Assembly: GCA_965247705.1 (NCBI GenBank)
Contig: CBDFHV010000064.1
Location: forward strand, 1-64,000
DNA length: 64,000 nt
Reading direction: 5' to 3'
DNA from: CBDFHV01 sp965247705
GTDB lineage: Bacteria > Pseudomonadota > Alphaproteobacteria > Rhodospirillales > CAMCUA01
Each line of letters opens with the position of its first letter. Position 1 is the stretch's first letter. A program made the translations under genes and the position numbers. The notes beneath the pieces were generated by a model that made no database searches, was not told the origin of the DNA, and saw only the letters and a program-made list of their open reading frames with translations. Positions 7,496-15,211 of this stretch are shown here, in pieces.

Positions 7496-9331
7496 ATGTC
7501 GATAGAACTCGTGGCCATGGAAGCGGAGAACATCCGCGGGCACACACACGCCCGACTCGATCTGTCGTCAGACCGTATTCTGCTTGTAGGTAGGAACAAC
7601 TCTGGAAAGACATCGGCGCTGTTGCTGCTGAATTGGCTGTTCAATCTTTGCAAACGTGACGTGTTGGAAGGCAAGGAAAACCCTTCCAGTACAGATTTGG
7701 ATATTCTCCTTCCGGCCCGCAATACTAGAAACAAAGCGCGCCGCCTAACTCTGCACGTCCGCATTACTGATGGTAGGAGACGTCGGCGCTTCAAATGCAA
7801 CAAACAGGGCATTGCGCTCATTCGCATAGGGATACGGAGTACTCACCGGGTACAAATTATTGCGAAGCTGGGAAAACCAAAAAAGGGCGAAACAACCCAA
7901 AGCGATGGAGCGGCCATCAACCTCTTAGACGAGGTCAGGAAGAAGTTTCGTTTTGAGCACGTCCCGTCATTCCGGGATGCCGCATCTCCGCGTTTCCAAC
8001 AAACACTATTCGATGCGTTTAGAAAACGTCTCTCCGAAAAGGCACTTCACGATCAGCAAGCAGGGGCCCCTACCGAATATCGACAAATTCGTAAAGTTGG
8101 CGAGAGTCTCCAAGTGGTCGCAAAAAATCTGATCAACCCGCTTTTGGAAGAAATTCAGCGCGCTTTGCCGACCGGCATCATCCAGAACGCGGCGTACCAA
8201 TTGAATTGTGAACCGCAAGACATCGTGAATTGGATGGCGGAGAATCTCACCCTTCGTCTATCGACAGGTAGGCATGATGAGCAACAAGTCAAAACCGTAT
8301 CCGTCGGATCTGGCCTTCAGTCTTTGCTCGAGTTAGCAATCAATAGTGGTGCTCGAAACGCTGATGGTGCGAAATTGATCCTGGCGGTGGAGGAGCCAGA
8401 AGCATTTCTTCACCCCTCTGCACAGAGGATGGTTGCACGTCGACTCTTCACATCACCTGTTGCCTCCAAAATGATGATCACCACCCATAGCCCTGTTATC
8501 GTGGAAGAAGCGCGATACGAACATGTGGTGATAACAAGAGACCACCGCTTCTATCAGTCGCGCAAATCTGTCGACAATCGAGTTGAAATAAACACCGCAC
8601 TCCTCACGGGATACGGTGCAGAAATGATATTTGCACGTTCAGTGCTTTTCGTAGAAGGGGAAGGCGACAGGCAGTTCTTTGAGAATCTTCGTCGCCGCAT
8701 TGCGGCGAAGGATCAATCCGGGGACAGCGATCAGTTATTCGTAGTTCCGGTTGGGGGCAACAGGAGCTTTGCACCTTGGCTGCGCTTGGCCCAGAGTTAT
8801 GGAGGTTCGTCCGACCGGCCTATCCGTTGGACCGTAGTTGGAGATAGTGATGCAGCAGCGGAAATCCGACGAGCTTTCAAGGATGCGAAGATAAGCATAC
8901 CGACGGCGGTGCGAGCATCTCTGGACAAGGTAGTGACAGCCTTGAACGCTGAGCAACCTCAGCAGTGGATAGACGCCGTCCGGGAGGCAAATTCGCAATG
9001 TGTCAATCATTCGGTTTCATTGAGGCTCTTACCAGGAGACCTGGAATTCGCAGCATTGCAGAATGCCTCAAATTCTACGCTAGGTAATTTTGCTCAAAAG
9101 GCTGGTCATAAATTTGAATGCAAGAATGAGTTCGTTCGGTGGCTCGGATCAAAGGCGATCGATGGTCGCAGCCGCGATGACGCATTCAAAGCCCCCTGGT
9201 TCAGGGGATATATGGGTTTACATATTCCCGCAGCTGATATCCACGACGACATTAGGGAAGTACTGTCAACTTGGTTGAACGAAGCAATGCAGAAAAAGCA
9301 GGCTGAAACACTGATTGCGAGCCTCGATTGA
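7496..9331 (+). CDS. OLD-family ATP-dependent endonuclease (AAA ATPase + TOPRIM)
   Basis: 611 residues. ABC-type ATPase with Walker A VGRNNSGKTS (about residues 31-40), a signature-like SVGSGLQSLLELA near 270, and Walker B LILAVEEPEAFLHP near 293 followed by ITTHSPV. The TOPRIM part starts VLFVEGEGDRQFFENL near 384 and has a VGDSDAAAE acidic motif, the metal site of OLD nucleases. OLD proteins of this kind act in anti-phage defence (P2 Old) or DNA repair. No UvrD-like GajB or reverse transcriptase gene adjoins it, so it is a stand-alone (class 1) type. Start chosen for AAGGAG before ATG. GC is clearly lower than in neighbours, and orientation is opposite, both signs of separate acquisition. 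Confidence 0.88.
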   Translation: MSIELVAMEAENIRGHTHARLDLSSDRILLVGRNNSGKTSALLLLNWLFNLCKRDVLEGKENPSSTDLDILLPARNTRNKARRLTLHVRITDGRRRRRFKCNKQGIALIRIGIRSTHRVQIIAKLGKPKKGETTQSDGAAINLLDEVRKKFRFEHVPSFRDAASPRFQQTLFDAFRKRLSEKALHDQQAGAPTEYRQIRKVGESLQVVAKNLINPLLEEIQRALPTGIIQNAAYQLNCEPQDIVNWMAENLTLRLSTGRHDEQQVKTVSVGSGLQSLLELAINSGARNADGAKLILAVEEPEAFLHPSAQRMVARRLFTSPVASKMMITTHSPVIVEEARYEHVVITRDHRFYQSRKSVDNRVEINTALLTGYGAEMIFARSVLFVEGEGDRQFFENLRRRIAAKDQSGDSDQLFVVPVGGNRSFAPWLRLAQSYGGSSDRPIRWTVVGDSDAAAEIRRAFKDAKISIPTAVRASLDKVVTALNAEQPQQWIDAVREANSQCVNHSVSLRLLPGDLEFAALQNASNSTLGNFAQKAGHKFECKNEFVRWLGSKAIDGRSRDDAFKAPWFRGYMGLHIPAADIHDDIREVLSTWLNEAMQKKQAETLIASLD

Positions 9332-9397
9332 TCCGTACACTGAAAATCCCAGAACATTTTCCGGTATTCAGACGATGGCGGGAATCAGCGTTGGTTG

Positions 9398-9805
9398 TTA
9401 ACTGACAAAACCAAACTGCCGTCGCTGCTCATCCCAATCCATCGGAAACGGCTGCATGAAATCGGCCAATGCCAGCCCCTTCGGCTGGCGGCCGTCGAGG
9501 ATGGCCTCGACGATGTCGGGCGCCAGCAGCGTCAGGCGCAGGATGCGAGCGAGGTAGGAACTGCTGATCTTTTCCTTCTCCGCCAGGCGGCGAATCGACG
9601 AGACCCTGCCGGTCTCGATCATGCACCGCCAGCGCAGGGCCCGGCCGAAGGCCTTGATCAGGGTGTCGTCCTGTTTGGGCTGGGGCAGAGCCCAATCATC
9701 CATGCCGCTCGGGGCGATGATGAGCTTGCGGCCTCCGCGGCGCTGGAAGGTCATGGGTACGTGGACCCTGATGGTGCGGCCGTCGCGGCAGAGTTCGGGT
9801 TTCAT
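9398..9805 (-). CDS. Recombinase-associated HTH-like protein
   Basis: 135 residues, starting MKPELCRDGRTIRVHVPM. A central basic part (RALRWRCMIETGRVSSIRRL) is followed by a helix-turn-helix-like stretch, RLAEKEKISSSYLARILRLT, then LLAPDIVEAILDGRQPKGL and a conserved DFMQPFPMDWDEQRR tail. Proteins of this type commonly sit directly downstream of large serine recombinases in alphaproteobacterial elements. Coupled to the recombinase by an ATGA overlap. Probably an accessory DNA-binding factor or regulator; its role has not been shown to my knowledge. Confidence 0.6.
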   Translation of the reverse strand: MKPELCRDGRTIRVHVPMTFQRRGGRKLIIAPSGMDDWALPQPKQDDTLIKAFGRALRWRCMIETGRVSSIRRLAEKEKISSSYLARILRLTLLAPDIVEAILDGRQPKGLALADFMQPFPMDWDEQRRQFGFVS

Positions 9806-11154
9806 GCGACCCTCCGATCGTCGTCCCGGCCGGTGGCCCGCAGATCTTCGATCACCGTGCCCAAGCCCTCGCACCGGAATCGAATATCGAGGCCGTCGGG
9901 CTGCAGCAGCACCTTGTCGACCATCAGGTGGAGAAGGCGCGCCTGCTCGACCGGGAACAGTTCGTCCCAAATCTCGCCCAGGCGAACCAAGGCGTCCCGG
10001 ACCTCGCCTTCGGGGATCGTGACGCCGTCCCGGTTCACGGCGCGCCAGGTGCGGATCACCAGCTCGGGCGAGCGCACCAGGGCGCACAGGTTGTCGACGA
10101 CCGCGCCCTCGGCCTCGCCGGCGGCGATACTGCGCACCGGGCAGGTCCGATGTCCGTTCTTCGCCGCCGACAGGCAGAGGTAGTAGCGGTAGAGCCTCCC
10201 CTTGCGCCGCGTGTGGCTCGGCGTCATCGCCGCATCGCAGTGACCGCAGCGAATCAACCCCTTGAGCGGCATGGGCGTCGTGGCTCGTGTCCGGTTGGAC
10301 CGGGCTTTCGCATTCTCGGCCAGGATGACGTGGACCTTGTCCCACAGGGATTGTGTGACGATGGCGTCGTGCTCGCCGGGGAAGCTCTTCCCCTTGTGGA
10401 CGACCTTGCCCAGATAGACCCGGTTGCGGAGCAGCTTGTAGAGAAAACCCTTATCGATCGCTCCGCCCTGGCGGAGCCTTCCCTTCTGGGTCGTCCAGGT
10501 CTTGGTCCGATGGTCCTCTGCCTTGAGGGCCGCGACCAGCACCGTGGCCGATCCGATCTTTGTGAAGCGCTCGAATATCATGCGCACCAGAGCGGCCTCG
10601 TCCGCGTTCACCACCAGCTTACGGTCCTTGACGTCGTAGCCGAGTGGCGGGATGCCGCCCATCCACATTCCCTTCTTGCGGGAGGCTGCGAACTTGTCAC
10701 GGATCCGCTCGGCGGTGACCTCGCGCTCGAACTGGGCGAAGGAGAGCAGGATGTTGAGGGTGAGGCGGCCCATCGGGGTGGTGGTGTTGAACTGCTGGGT
10801 GATCGAGACGAAGGTCACACCGTGGGTCTCGAAGACCCCGACCAGCTTGGCGAAGTCCATGAGCGAGCGGCTCAGGCGGTCGATCTTGTAGACGACCACG
10901 ATATCGATGCGGCCCGCCTCGATATCGGCGAGGAGGCGTTCGAGGGCGGGCCGCTCGAGGGTGGCGCCAGAGATGCCGCCGTCGTCGTAGCGGTCGTCCA
11001 TCGGCATCCAGCCCTCGGGCTTCTGGCTCTGGATATAGGCCTCGCAGGCCTCGCGCTGGGCGTCCAGCGAATTGAACGCCATGTCGAGCCCTTCCTCGCT
11101 GGATTTGCGGGTATAGACCGCACAGCGGAACTTTCGCGTCGGGGATTTGCTCAT
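9802..11154 (-). CDS. Large serine recombinase (resolvase/integrase family)
   Basis: 450 residues. Catalytic domain: CAVYTRKSSEEGLDM, with Ser18 the likely nucleophile, DDGGISGATLERPALERLL, VVVYKIDRLSRSLMDF. Then the recombinase domain (IPPLGYDV...LVRMIFERF), a zinc ribbon (IRCGHCDAAMTPSH and RYYLCLSAAKNGHRTCP) and a C-terminal helical part. Such enzymes integrate and excise mobile elements between short att sites. ATG at 11154 (MSKSPTRKF) is preferred; upstream readings overlap DUF2924. It is presumably the element's integrase, though large serine recombinases rarely use tRNA 3' ends. Confidence 0.9.
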   Translation of the reverse strand: MSKSPTRKFRCAVYTRKSSEEGLDMAFNSLDAQREACEAYIQSQKPEGWMPMDDRYDDGGISGATLERPALERLLADIEAGRIDIVVVYKIDRLSRSLMDFAKLVGVFETHGVTFVSITQQFNTTTPMGRLTLNILLSFAQFEREVTAERIRDKFAASRKKGMWMGGIPPLGYDVKDRKLVVNADEAALVRMIFERFTKIGSATVLVAALKAEDHRTKTWTTQKGRLRQGGAIDKGFLYKLLRNRVYLGKVVHKGKSFPGEHDAIVTQSLWDKVHVILAENAKARSNRTRATTPMPLKGLIRCGHCDAAMTPSHTRRKGRLYRYYLCLSAAKNGHRTCPVRSIAAGEAEGAVVDNLCALVRSPELVIRTWRAVNRDGVTIPEGEVRDALVRLGEIWDELFPVEQARLLHLMVDKVLLQPDGLDIRFRCEGLGTVIEDLRATGRDDDRRVA

Positions 11155-11597
11155 CGCGCGCTCCCGTGCTTGCGCAGGCCGAAGAAGAGGGGCCCGTTCC
11201 AGCGGGTGCCGGTGATGGTGCGGGCGACGACCGAGAGCGACTTGTAGGGTCGTCCCTGATACTCGAAGCCCTCCGCGAGCACGGTGACGCAATGCTCGAC
11301 GCCTTGGTATTCGCGAATGAGGCGAGTGCCGGCGACTGGCCGGTTGGTGATGCGGCGGCGTGAGGTCGCCGGGTCGGAGTGGGCGGGGTCACGCGACATC
11401 GCCTGCAAACGATATTCGGTCGCTTCGCTCAAGCCGCCGAAGGCCAGTTCCTGGACTCGATAAGCGAGCCGCTTGACCAGGAAGGATCGGTTGTAAGGCG
11501 GCGGCTTGGTGGCGAACAGATCCCGCCACAGCGCCTTCAAATCGTCGGTCGATTTATCCGGCAGGGCGGCAACCTGAGCCGTAACATGGATCGTCAT
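11151..11597 (-). CDS. DUF2924 family protein
   Basis: 148 residues. The DUF2924 pattern is clear: LKALWRDLFATKPPPYNRSF, LVKRLAYRVQELAFGGLS, then RPVAGTRLIREYQGVEHCVT, VLAEGFEYQGRPYKSLSVVA and the end GTRWNGPLFFGL. These small proteins are nearly always encoded next to serine recombinases and may modulate them, but no activity is established. ATGA overlaps join it to the genes on both sides. Confidence 0.85.
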   Translation of the reverse strand: MTIHVTAQVAALPDKSTDDLKALWRDLFATKPPPYNRSFLVKRLAYRVQELAFGGLSEATEYRLQAMSRDPAHSDPATSRRRITNRPVAGTRLIREYQGVEHCVTVLAEGFEYQGRPYKSLSVVARTITGTRWNGPLFFGLRKHGSAR

Positions 11598-11791
11598 GAG
11601 CTTTCTCCGTGGTCGGTTGCCTGACCATGCACGCTCTGCGTGGCGGAGAAGTCCAGGGAAACGTCTCTTAGTCCATTGTTTTTGTTGTGTTTATAGAACA
11701 AGCGCCGGATGCCGGCGCCGAGAATGGATGCGACCTCGTCGAGACGCTCGGCGGCGGTCATGAGGTCGGGGTGGAGGGCGTTGGCCATCAA
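11594..11791 (-). CDS. Small protein at head of recombinase operon
   Basis: 65 residues (or 64 from the second Met): MANALHPDLMTAAERLDEVA, SILGAGIRRLFY, then a polar tail. I do not recognise a family, though short proteins of this form, often with MTAAERLDEVA, precede DUF2924-recombinase pairs. Its stop overlaps the DUF2924 start. Confidence 0.55.
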   Translation of the reverse strand: MMANALHPDLMTAAERLDEVASILGAGIRRLFYKHNKNNGLRDVSLDFSATQSVHGQATDHGESS

Positions 11792-11825
11792 TCTCTCTCG
11801 TTCGGAACTGGGGCACGCCGGGCGC

Positions 11826-11870
11826 GGCCCCTATCCGATATCTACCGAGAGAAGCGCCGGTTCGTCGGAG
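11826..11870 (-). promoter_or_regulatory. Element promoter-like repeat, copy B
   Basis: Ungapped partner of 6582-6626 (13 mismatches in 45 by hand count), placed ahead of the four-gene recombinase operon, whose first ATG is about 35-80 bases away. Conserved blocks and spacing as in copy A. This would let one factor switch on excision/integration and the recombination module together. Confidence 0.55.
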
Positions 11871-11991
11871 AACAATATGGGAACAAATGACTCGGCATGG
11901 CCGCGCCGGCGCGGTACCTTGATCCTTTGTCCGCCGGCGATCAGTGGTTCGGGAAGCGTCCGCCGGGCATCATTGGTTCGAGGAGATGTTC

Positions 11992-13185
11992 ATGGCGACT
12001 TTGAACCCGAGTCGATTTGCCCATCCGGACGCCCTGAAGGCGATCAACCCGGCCCGTCTGCTCGACTTCCTCGATCCCTACAGGACCTATCTGGAGGGCC
12101 GGGGAATGACTTGGCCGGTCGACGAGTCCATGACGATCAACTGCGCCGTCCTGTCGGACATCCTGATGAAGCCGGACGACCAGATGCCGACAACGATGGT
12201 CGACGCCCTATACTTCGTGCACGAGATGGCAACCCCGGAAGAGATGGATCATCTGATCGTGGAAGCGGGCAAGCAGGAAATCGAACTCGATAGCGACCCG
12301 GACACCACGCCCGCGGACATCGCGGCCCAGATCTGGCTGAAGGACCCCGAGCTTCTGGAGAGCCTGCATGCCGAAGTCCTGGTGATGAAGCCGAGGTCGT
12401 TCACCCACTTCAAGAGCGCGGTGCCGGGGCCCAAGGCGTTCACGCGGCCCGAGGAAGAAAAGCGGGAGACATTGCTGAGGGAACTCGACCGCTGGTTCGA
12501 TGAACACAAGCGAGGCACCGGCAGCAGGGTGCGCCACTTCGACTACGACAAGAAGATCGCCTTCCTGATACGCCACGGCATGCCGTTCAAGCGCGAGGGA
12601 AGCCTGAAGGCAGGGCAATCCGAAACGGTCTTCTATCGTCCCGAAATCCACGACGTTGTCGTCTACGACCGGATCGACAACGAGCTCGCCGTGCACGCCG
12701 GCACCAAGGGCGAGCGGGAACTCTACATCGCGGCCTTCGGCTGGCTCTTGTTCGATAGCGCCGAGTACTTTCGCGACGACAAGAAGTTCACCCTGGAACC
12801 GCTCAAGTCAGCCGATCCCGAATGCCTCGCCTGCGCCGACATCGACGGCATGGAGGAGGTGAAGCTGACCGAGCTTCAGATTCTTCGCGGTGGCCCCTAC
12901 GGCGATGTCGAGGTTCGCAAATCCAAGAACTACCTCGCGTCGCTTGCGTCGCGGGGACAGAGAATTCCGGCGCACTCGAACCTCATCCAGGCGTCGTTCT
13001 CGGTAAAGTTCGACAACGCAAGGAACCCCCGGACGGTGAAGATCCGGGTGCCCAACGTCGCCACCTACACCCGTGACGATGACGCCGAGCTAGTCGAGCG
13101 ATGGTTGACGGCACGCGGGTTCATTGTCGAGCGGAAGAAGGAGCACGATGAGGACGCCCCTGAGGCAGCTCTGGCCAGCGCTTGA
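11992..13185 (+). CDS. Unrecognised protein, first gene of a two-gene cassette
   Basis: 397 residues, mixed alpha/beta composition with no motif I can name. Notable stretches are YFVHEMATPEEMDHLIVEA, YDKKIAFLIRHGMPFKREG, VVVYDRIDNELAVHAGTKGE and LTELQILRGGPYGDVEVRKS. No transmembrane helices or signal peptide. Start ATG at 11992 has AGGAG six bases upstream; an earlier ATG lies at 11986. Its end overlaps the next gene by 38 bases, so the two are almost certainly co-translated. Its place between the recombinase operon and the tRNA marks it as element cargo; anti-phage or stress functions are plausible but unproven. Confidence 0.7.
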   Translation: MATLNPSRFAHPDALKAINPARLLDFLDPYRTYLEGRGMTWPVDESMTINCAVLSDILMKPDDQMPTTMVDALYFVHEMATPEEMDHLIVEAGKQEIELDSDPDTTPADIAAQIWLKDPELLESLHAEVLVMKPRSFTHFKSAVPGPKAFTRPEEEKRETLLRELDRWFDEHKRGTGSRVRHFDYDKKIAFLIRHGMPFKREGSLKAGQSETVFYRPEIHDVVVYDRIDNELAVHAGTKGERELYIAAFGWLLFDSAEYFRDDKKFTLEPLKSADPECLACADIDGMEEVKLTELQILRGGPYGDVEVRKSKNYLASLASRGQRIPAHSNLIQASFSVKFDNARNPRTVKIRVPNVATYTRDDDAELVERWLTARGFIVERKKEHDEDAPEAALASA

Positions 13186-14203
13186 GACACTGCCCGGGCT
13201 GGCCGCGGTCGCGCAGGAGTGGAAGAGCCGGCTTGGCGAGGATTACGAGGCGGGCCGGGGCCTGCTACGGGTCACCGACCGCCGCGCCGAGGCCTATCCG
13301 TGCCCCAGCCCCGGCGGTATCGGGTGTCCGCGCCAGATCCTCGATCACGGCAGCGGTAAGATAGTCGCCGTGTGCGGCGACCAGCCGAAGCGATGCGATC
13401 GGTTGGTTCTGACCCGGCAGGATATCGCGATCCACGAATTGGACACCCGCAGGCTCTGCGCCCTCGTAGCCGGGGCCTTCGGTGTCGATCCTGCGTTTGA
13501 GGAGATTGCGGGCGTTCGCCAGACCTGGCGAGTCGGCGATTATCATCCCCAGGCGGGCAGACGGTTCCCTCTTTTCCTCGCCATCCAGACCGATGCCGCG
13601 TCGCTTCACGACGTCGCCACGCGGCTCTGCACCGCCCTCGACACGGCGTTCATTTTGACGGTCCCGACCGTGTGGTTTTGCGACCTGTCGGTCGTGGACC
13701 TGCTCCGACGCCAACAATCCAGGCTCGCGGCATTGTCCGACCTGTTCGAAAACGACGGTGCGGGAGAACTCGTGCCTACGGATGCCGCGAGGACCTTGTT
13801 GGCTGAATTCCACGCAGCAGTGATGCCGGCAGCAGATGAGGGGCAGCCCAACCGGTTCCCGACGCCGCCCGGAACCGGGTGGGAGGACATCTCCATCGAG
13901 TTCACCGCCGAAGAGGTCGCCACGATCCGATGCAGAGGCGGCATCACGCGCCGTGTGGAACCGGAGCACCTGGACATGAAGAACCGCAAGAACGGCCGGC
14001 CGACGCTGCAGTGGACCCTGCTTCGCTCCCTTGCACGGTCCCGTGGCGCCATATCCTGGAATGACCATGATGCCGATGCCAGGATCAAACAACAGAAGCG
14101 GCAGCTGTCAAAAAAGCTGATAGCATATTTTGGGATCGAAGAGCCGCCGATCGATTGGCAGTACGACGACAACGAGTACCGGACGAGGTTCTCGATCAGC
14201 TGA
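13148..14203 (+). CDS. Unrecognised protein with possible zinc site and C-terminal winged-helix-like end
   Basis: 351 residues. Near residue 50 there are cysteines in YPCPSPGGIGCPRQ and VCGDQPKRCDRLV that could form a four-Cys zinc site. The middle part is hydrophobic alpha/beta (FPLFLAIQTDAASLHDVATR, AFILTVPTVWFCDLSVVDLL). The C-terminal 90 residues (VATIRCRGGITRRVEPEHL, TLQWTLLRSLARSRGAISW, KLIAYFGIEEPPI) look like a winged helix of the OmpR/OB-linked type, with a DNA-binding flavour. AAGAAGGAG precedes the ATG at 13148. Overlaps the previous gene by 38 bases. No family recognised. Confidence 0.65.
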   Translation: MRTPLRQLWPALETLPGLAAVAQEWKSRLGEDYEAGRGLLRVTDRRAEAYPCPSPGGIGCPRQILDHGSGKIVAVCGDQPKRCDRLVLTRQDIAIHELDTRRLCALVAGAFGVDPAFEEIAGVRQTWRVGDYHPQAGRRFPLFLAIQTDAASLHDVATRLCTALDTAFILTVPTVWFCDLSVVDLLRRQQSRLAALSDLFENDGAGELVPTDAARTLLAEFHAAVMPAADEGQPNRFPTPPGTGWEDISIEFTAEEVATIRCRGGITRRVEPEHLDMKNRKNGRPTLQWTLLRSLARSRGAISWNDHDADARIKQQKRQLSKKLIAYFGIEEPPIDWQYDDNEYRTRFSIS

Positions 14204-14505
14204 CCCAACCACCGGAAATATTTTGATTCTAGTCGCTATCGCAAGGCAATAAGCGTTCAAAACGGTGCGCAGAAGGAAAAACGTAACAGATTGAATTATA
14301 TGGTGTTTTTGGCGGTACCCGAAACGGGTACCTCGGCTCAAAGTGCACACCCTTTAGAGAATATGGGCGAAGAGAGAAAGAAAACGGCCAAAAACGACGG
14401 TCGCACGGCCGGGCGAGGTTCACAGCCACTAGCGCCAATGCCGCAGTAGTCCTGCGGCTCAGGGCCATGCCGCGATGCGGCGGAGAATTTACGCTCTCAA
14501 GGGAT
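14204..14505. other. Non-coding interval between cassette and tRNA-Ser, probable element edge
   Basis: 302 bases, AT-richer than either side, without a convincing gene. It contains a hairpin at 14314-14332 (GGTACCC/GGGTACC, 5-base loop), too far from a T-run to be called a terminator on the plus strand. The transition from element to core chromosome must lie here or at the tRNA, but no att repeat could be matched because the other end is outside the window. Confidence 0.4.
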
Positions 14506-14595
14506 TGGCGGAGGGAGAGGGATTCGAACCCTCGATACGCGTTAACATATACACGCTTTCCAAGCGTGCGCCTTCAGCCGCTCGGCCATCCCTCC
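14506..14595 (-). tRNA. tRNA-Ser (anticodon GGA)
   Basis: 90 bases including an encoded CCA. Acceptor stem GGAGGGA pairs with TCCCTCC, then discriminator G and CCA. Anticodon stem CACGC/GCGTG encloses the loop TTGGAAA, giving GGA, which reads UCC and UCU. The T-arm is GGGTTCGAATCCC and a long variable arm (TATATG...GTATC side) is typical of serine tRNAs. It is a common landing site for mobile elements; its 3' end faces the element on the left. Confidence 0.95.
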
Positions 14596-14710
14596 CGCCG
14601 GCGCCGCACCCTATCGAAGAGGCCGGGGCCCCGCAACCGGGATGACGGCGGTTGTTCGCCGATTTGAGACGATGCGTGGGCGGGCGCGGCGACTGCTGTA
14701 TGATGGGTCG

Positions 14711-15211
14711 ATGCGCATCCTCTACGGGCTGGGCTGGTTTCTGTTCCTCGCCGGCATTGGGTCGACGGTGGGGGAGGTGGCGGCCCGATATCGGTTGTCG
14801 TCGGCGGGCATTCTGATGTCTTCCCACGACCTGCTGTTCGCCCTGTGGCCGCGGACACTGGTCATGCTGCAGACGGCGATCGAGACCCTTTTGCCCGATG
14901 CGGTATGGGACCCGCTGATGTTGGCGGTCCTGCAACTGCCCGCCTGGTTCCTGCTCGGCGCGCCGGGTCTGGCGCTCCTGTGGCGCTACAGCCCGCGCCG
15001 GGGCGAGCACGAGTTGGACGAGGAATCCATGACTCTCTACGACCGGCTTGCCGACCGTGCCCGCGAGGAAGGGGATCTGGAAGATGACGCCCCGGCGCCG
15101 CGCGGCCTGCCGCCGCCGCCCATCGGCGAGGATAACGGTGGAGACGAGGCGGACGGCGGGAACGGTCAAGCCGAGGCGCCGGACGGGCCGCCGCCTACTC
15201 CCCGGTCTTGA
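14711..15211 (+). CDS. Small membrane protein, unknown function
   Basis: 166 residues. Two hydrophobic segments, ILYGLGWFLFLAGIGSTVG (about residues 2-20) and LAVLQLPAWFLLGAPGLALL (about 75-95), then a basic WRYSPRRGE and a long acidic, Pro/Gly-rich cytoplasmic tail. This layout is common in alphaproteobacterial inner-membrane proteins of unknown role. ATG at 14711 begins just before the first membrane helix. Its end overlaps the converging lepA gene by 17 bases. Confidence 0.65.
   Translation: MRILYGLGWFLFLAGIGSTVGEVAARYRLSSAGILMSSHDLLFALWPRTLVMLQTAIETLLPDAVWDPLMLAVLQLPAWFLLGAPGLALLWRYSPRRGEHELDEESMTLYDRLADRAREEGDLEDDAPAPRGLPPPPIGEDNGGDEADGGNGQAEAPDGPPPTPRS

Noticed and set aside
7496..9331. 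Gabija system
   Set aside because: OLD ATPase/TOPRIM resembles GajA, but no UvrD-like GajB adjoins it.
14314..14332. Hairpin as an intrinsic terminator
   Set aside because: The 7-base stem has no following T-run on either strand; kept only as a note in the intergenic entry.
14506..14595. Direct repeat of the tRNA 3' end as att site
   Set aside because: No second copy found inside the window; the other end is outside it.
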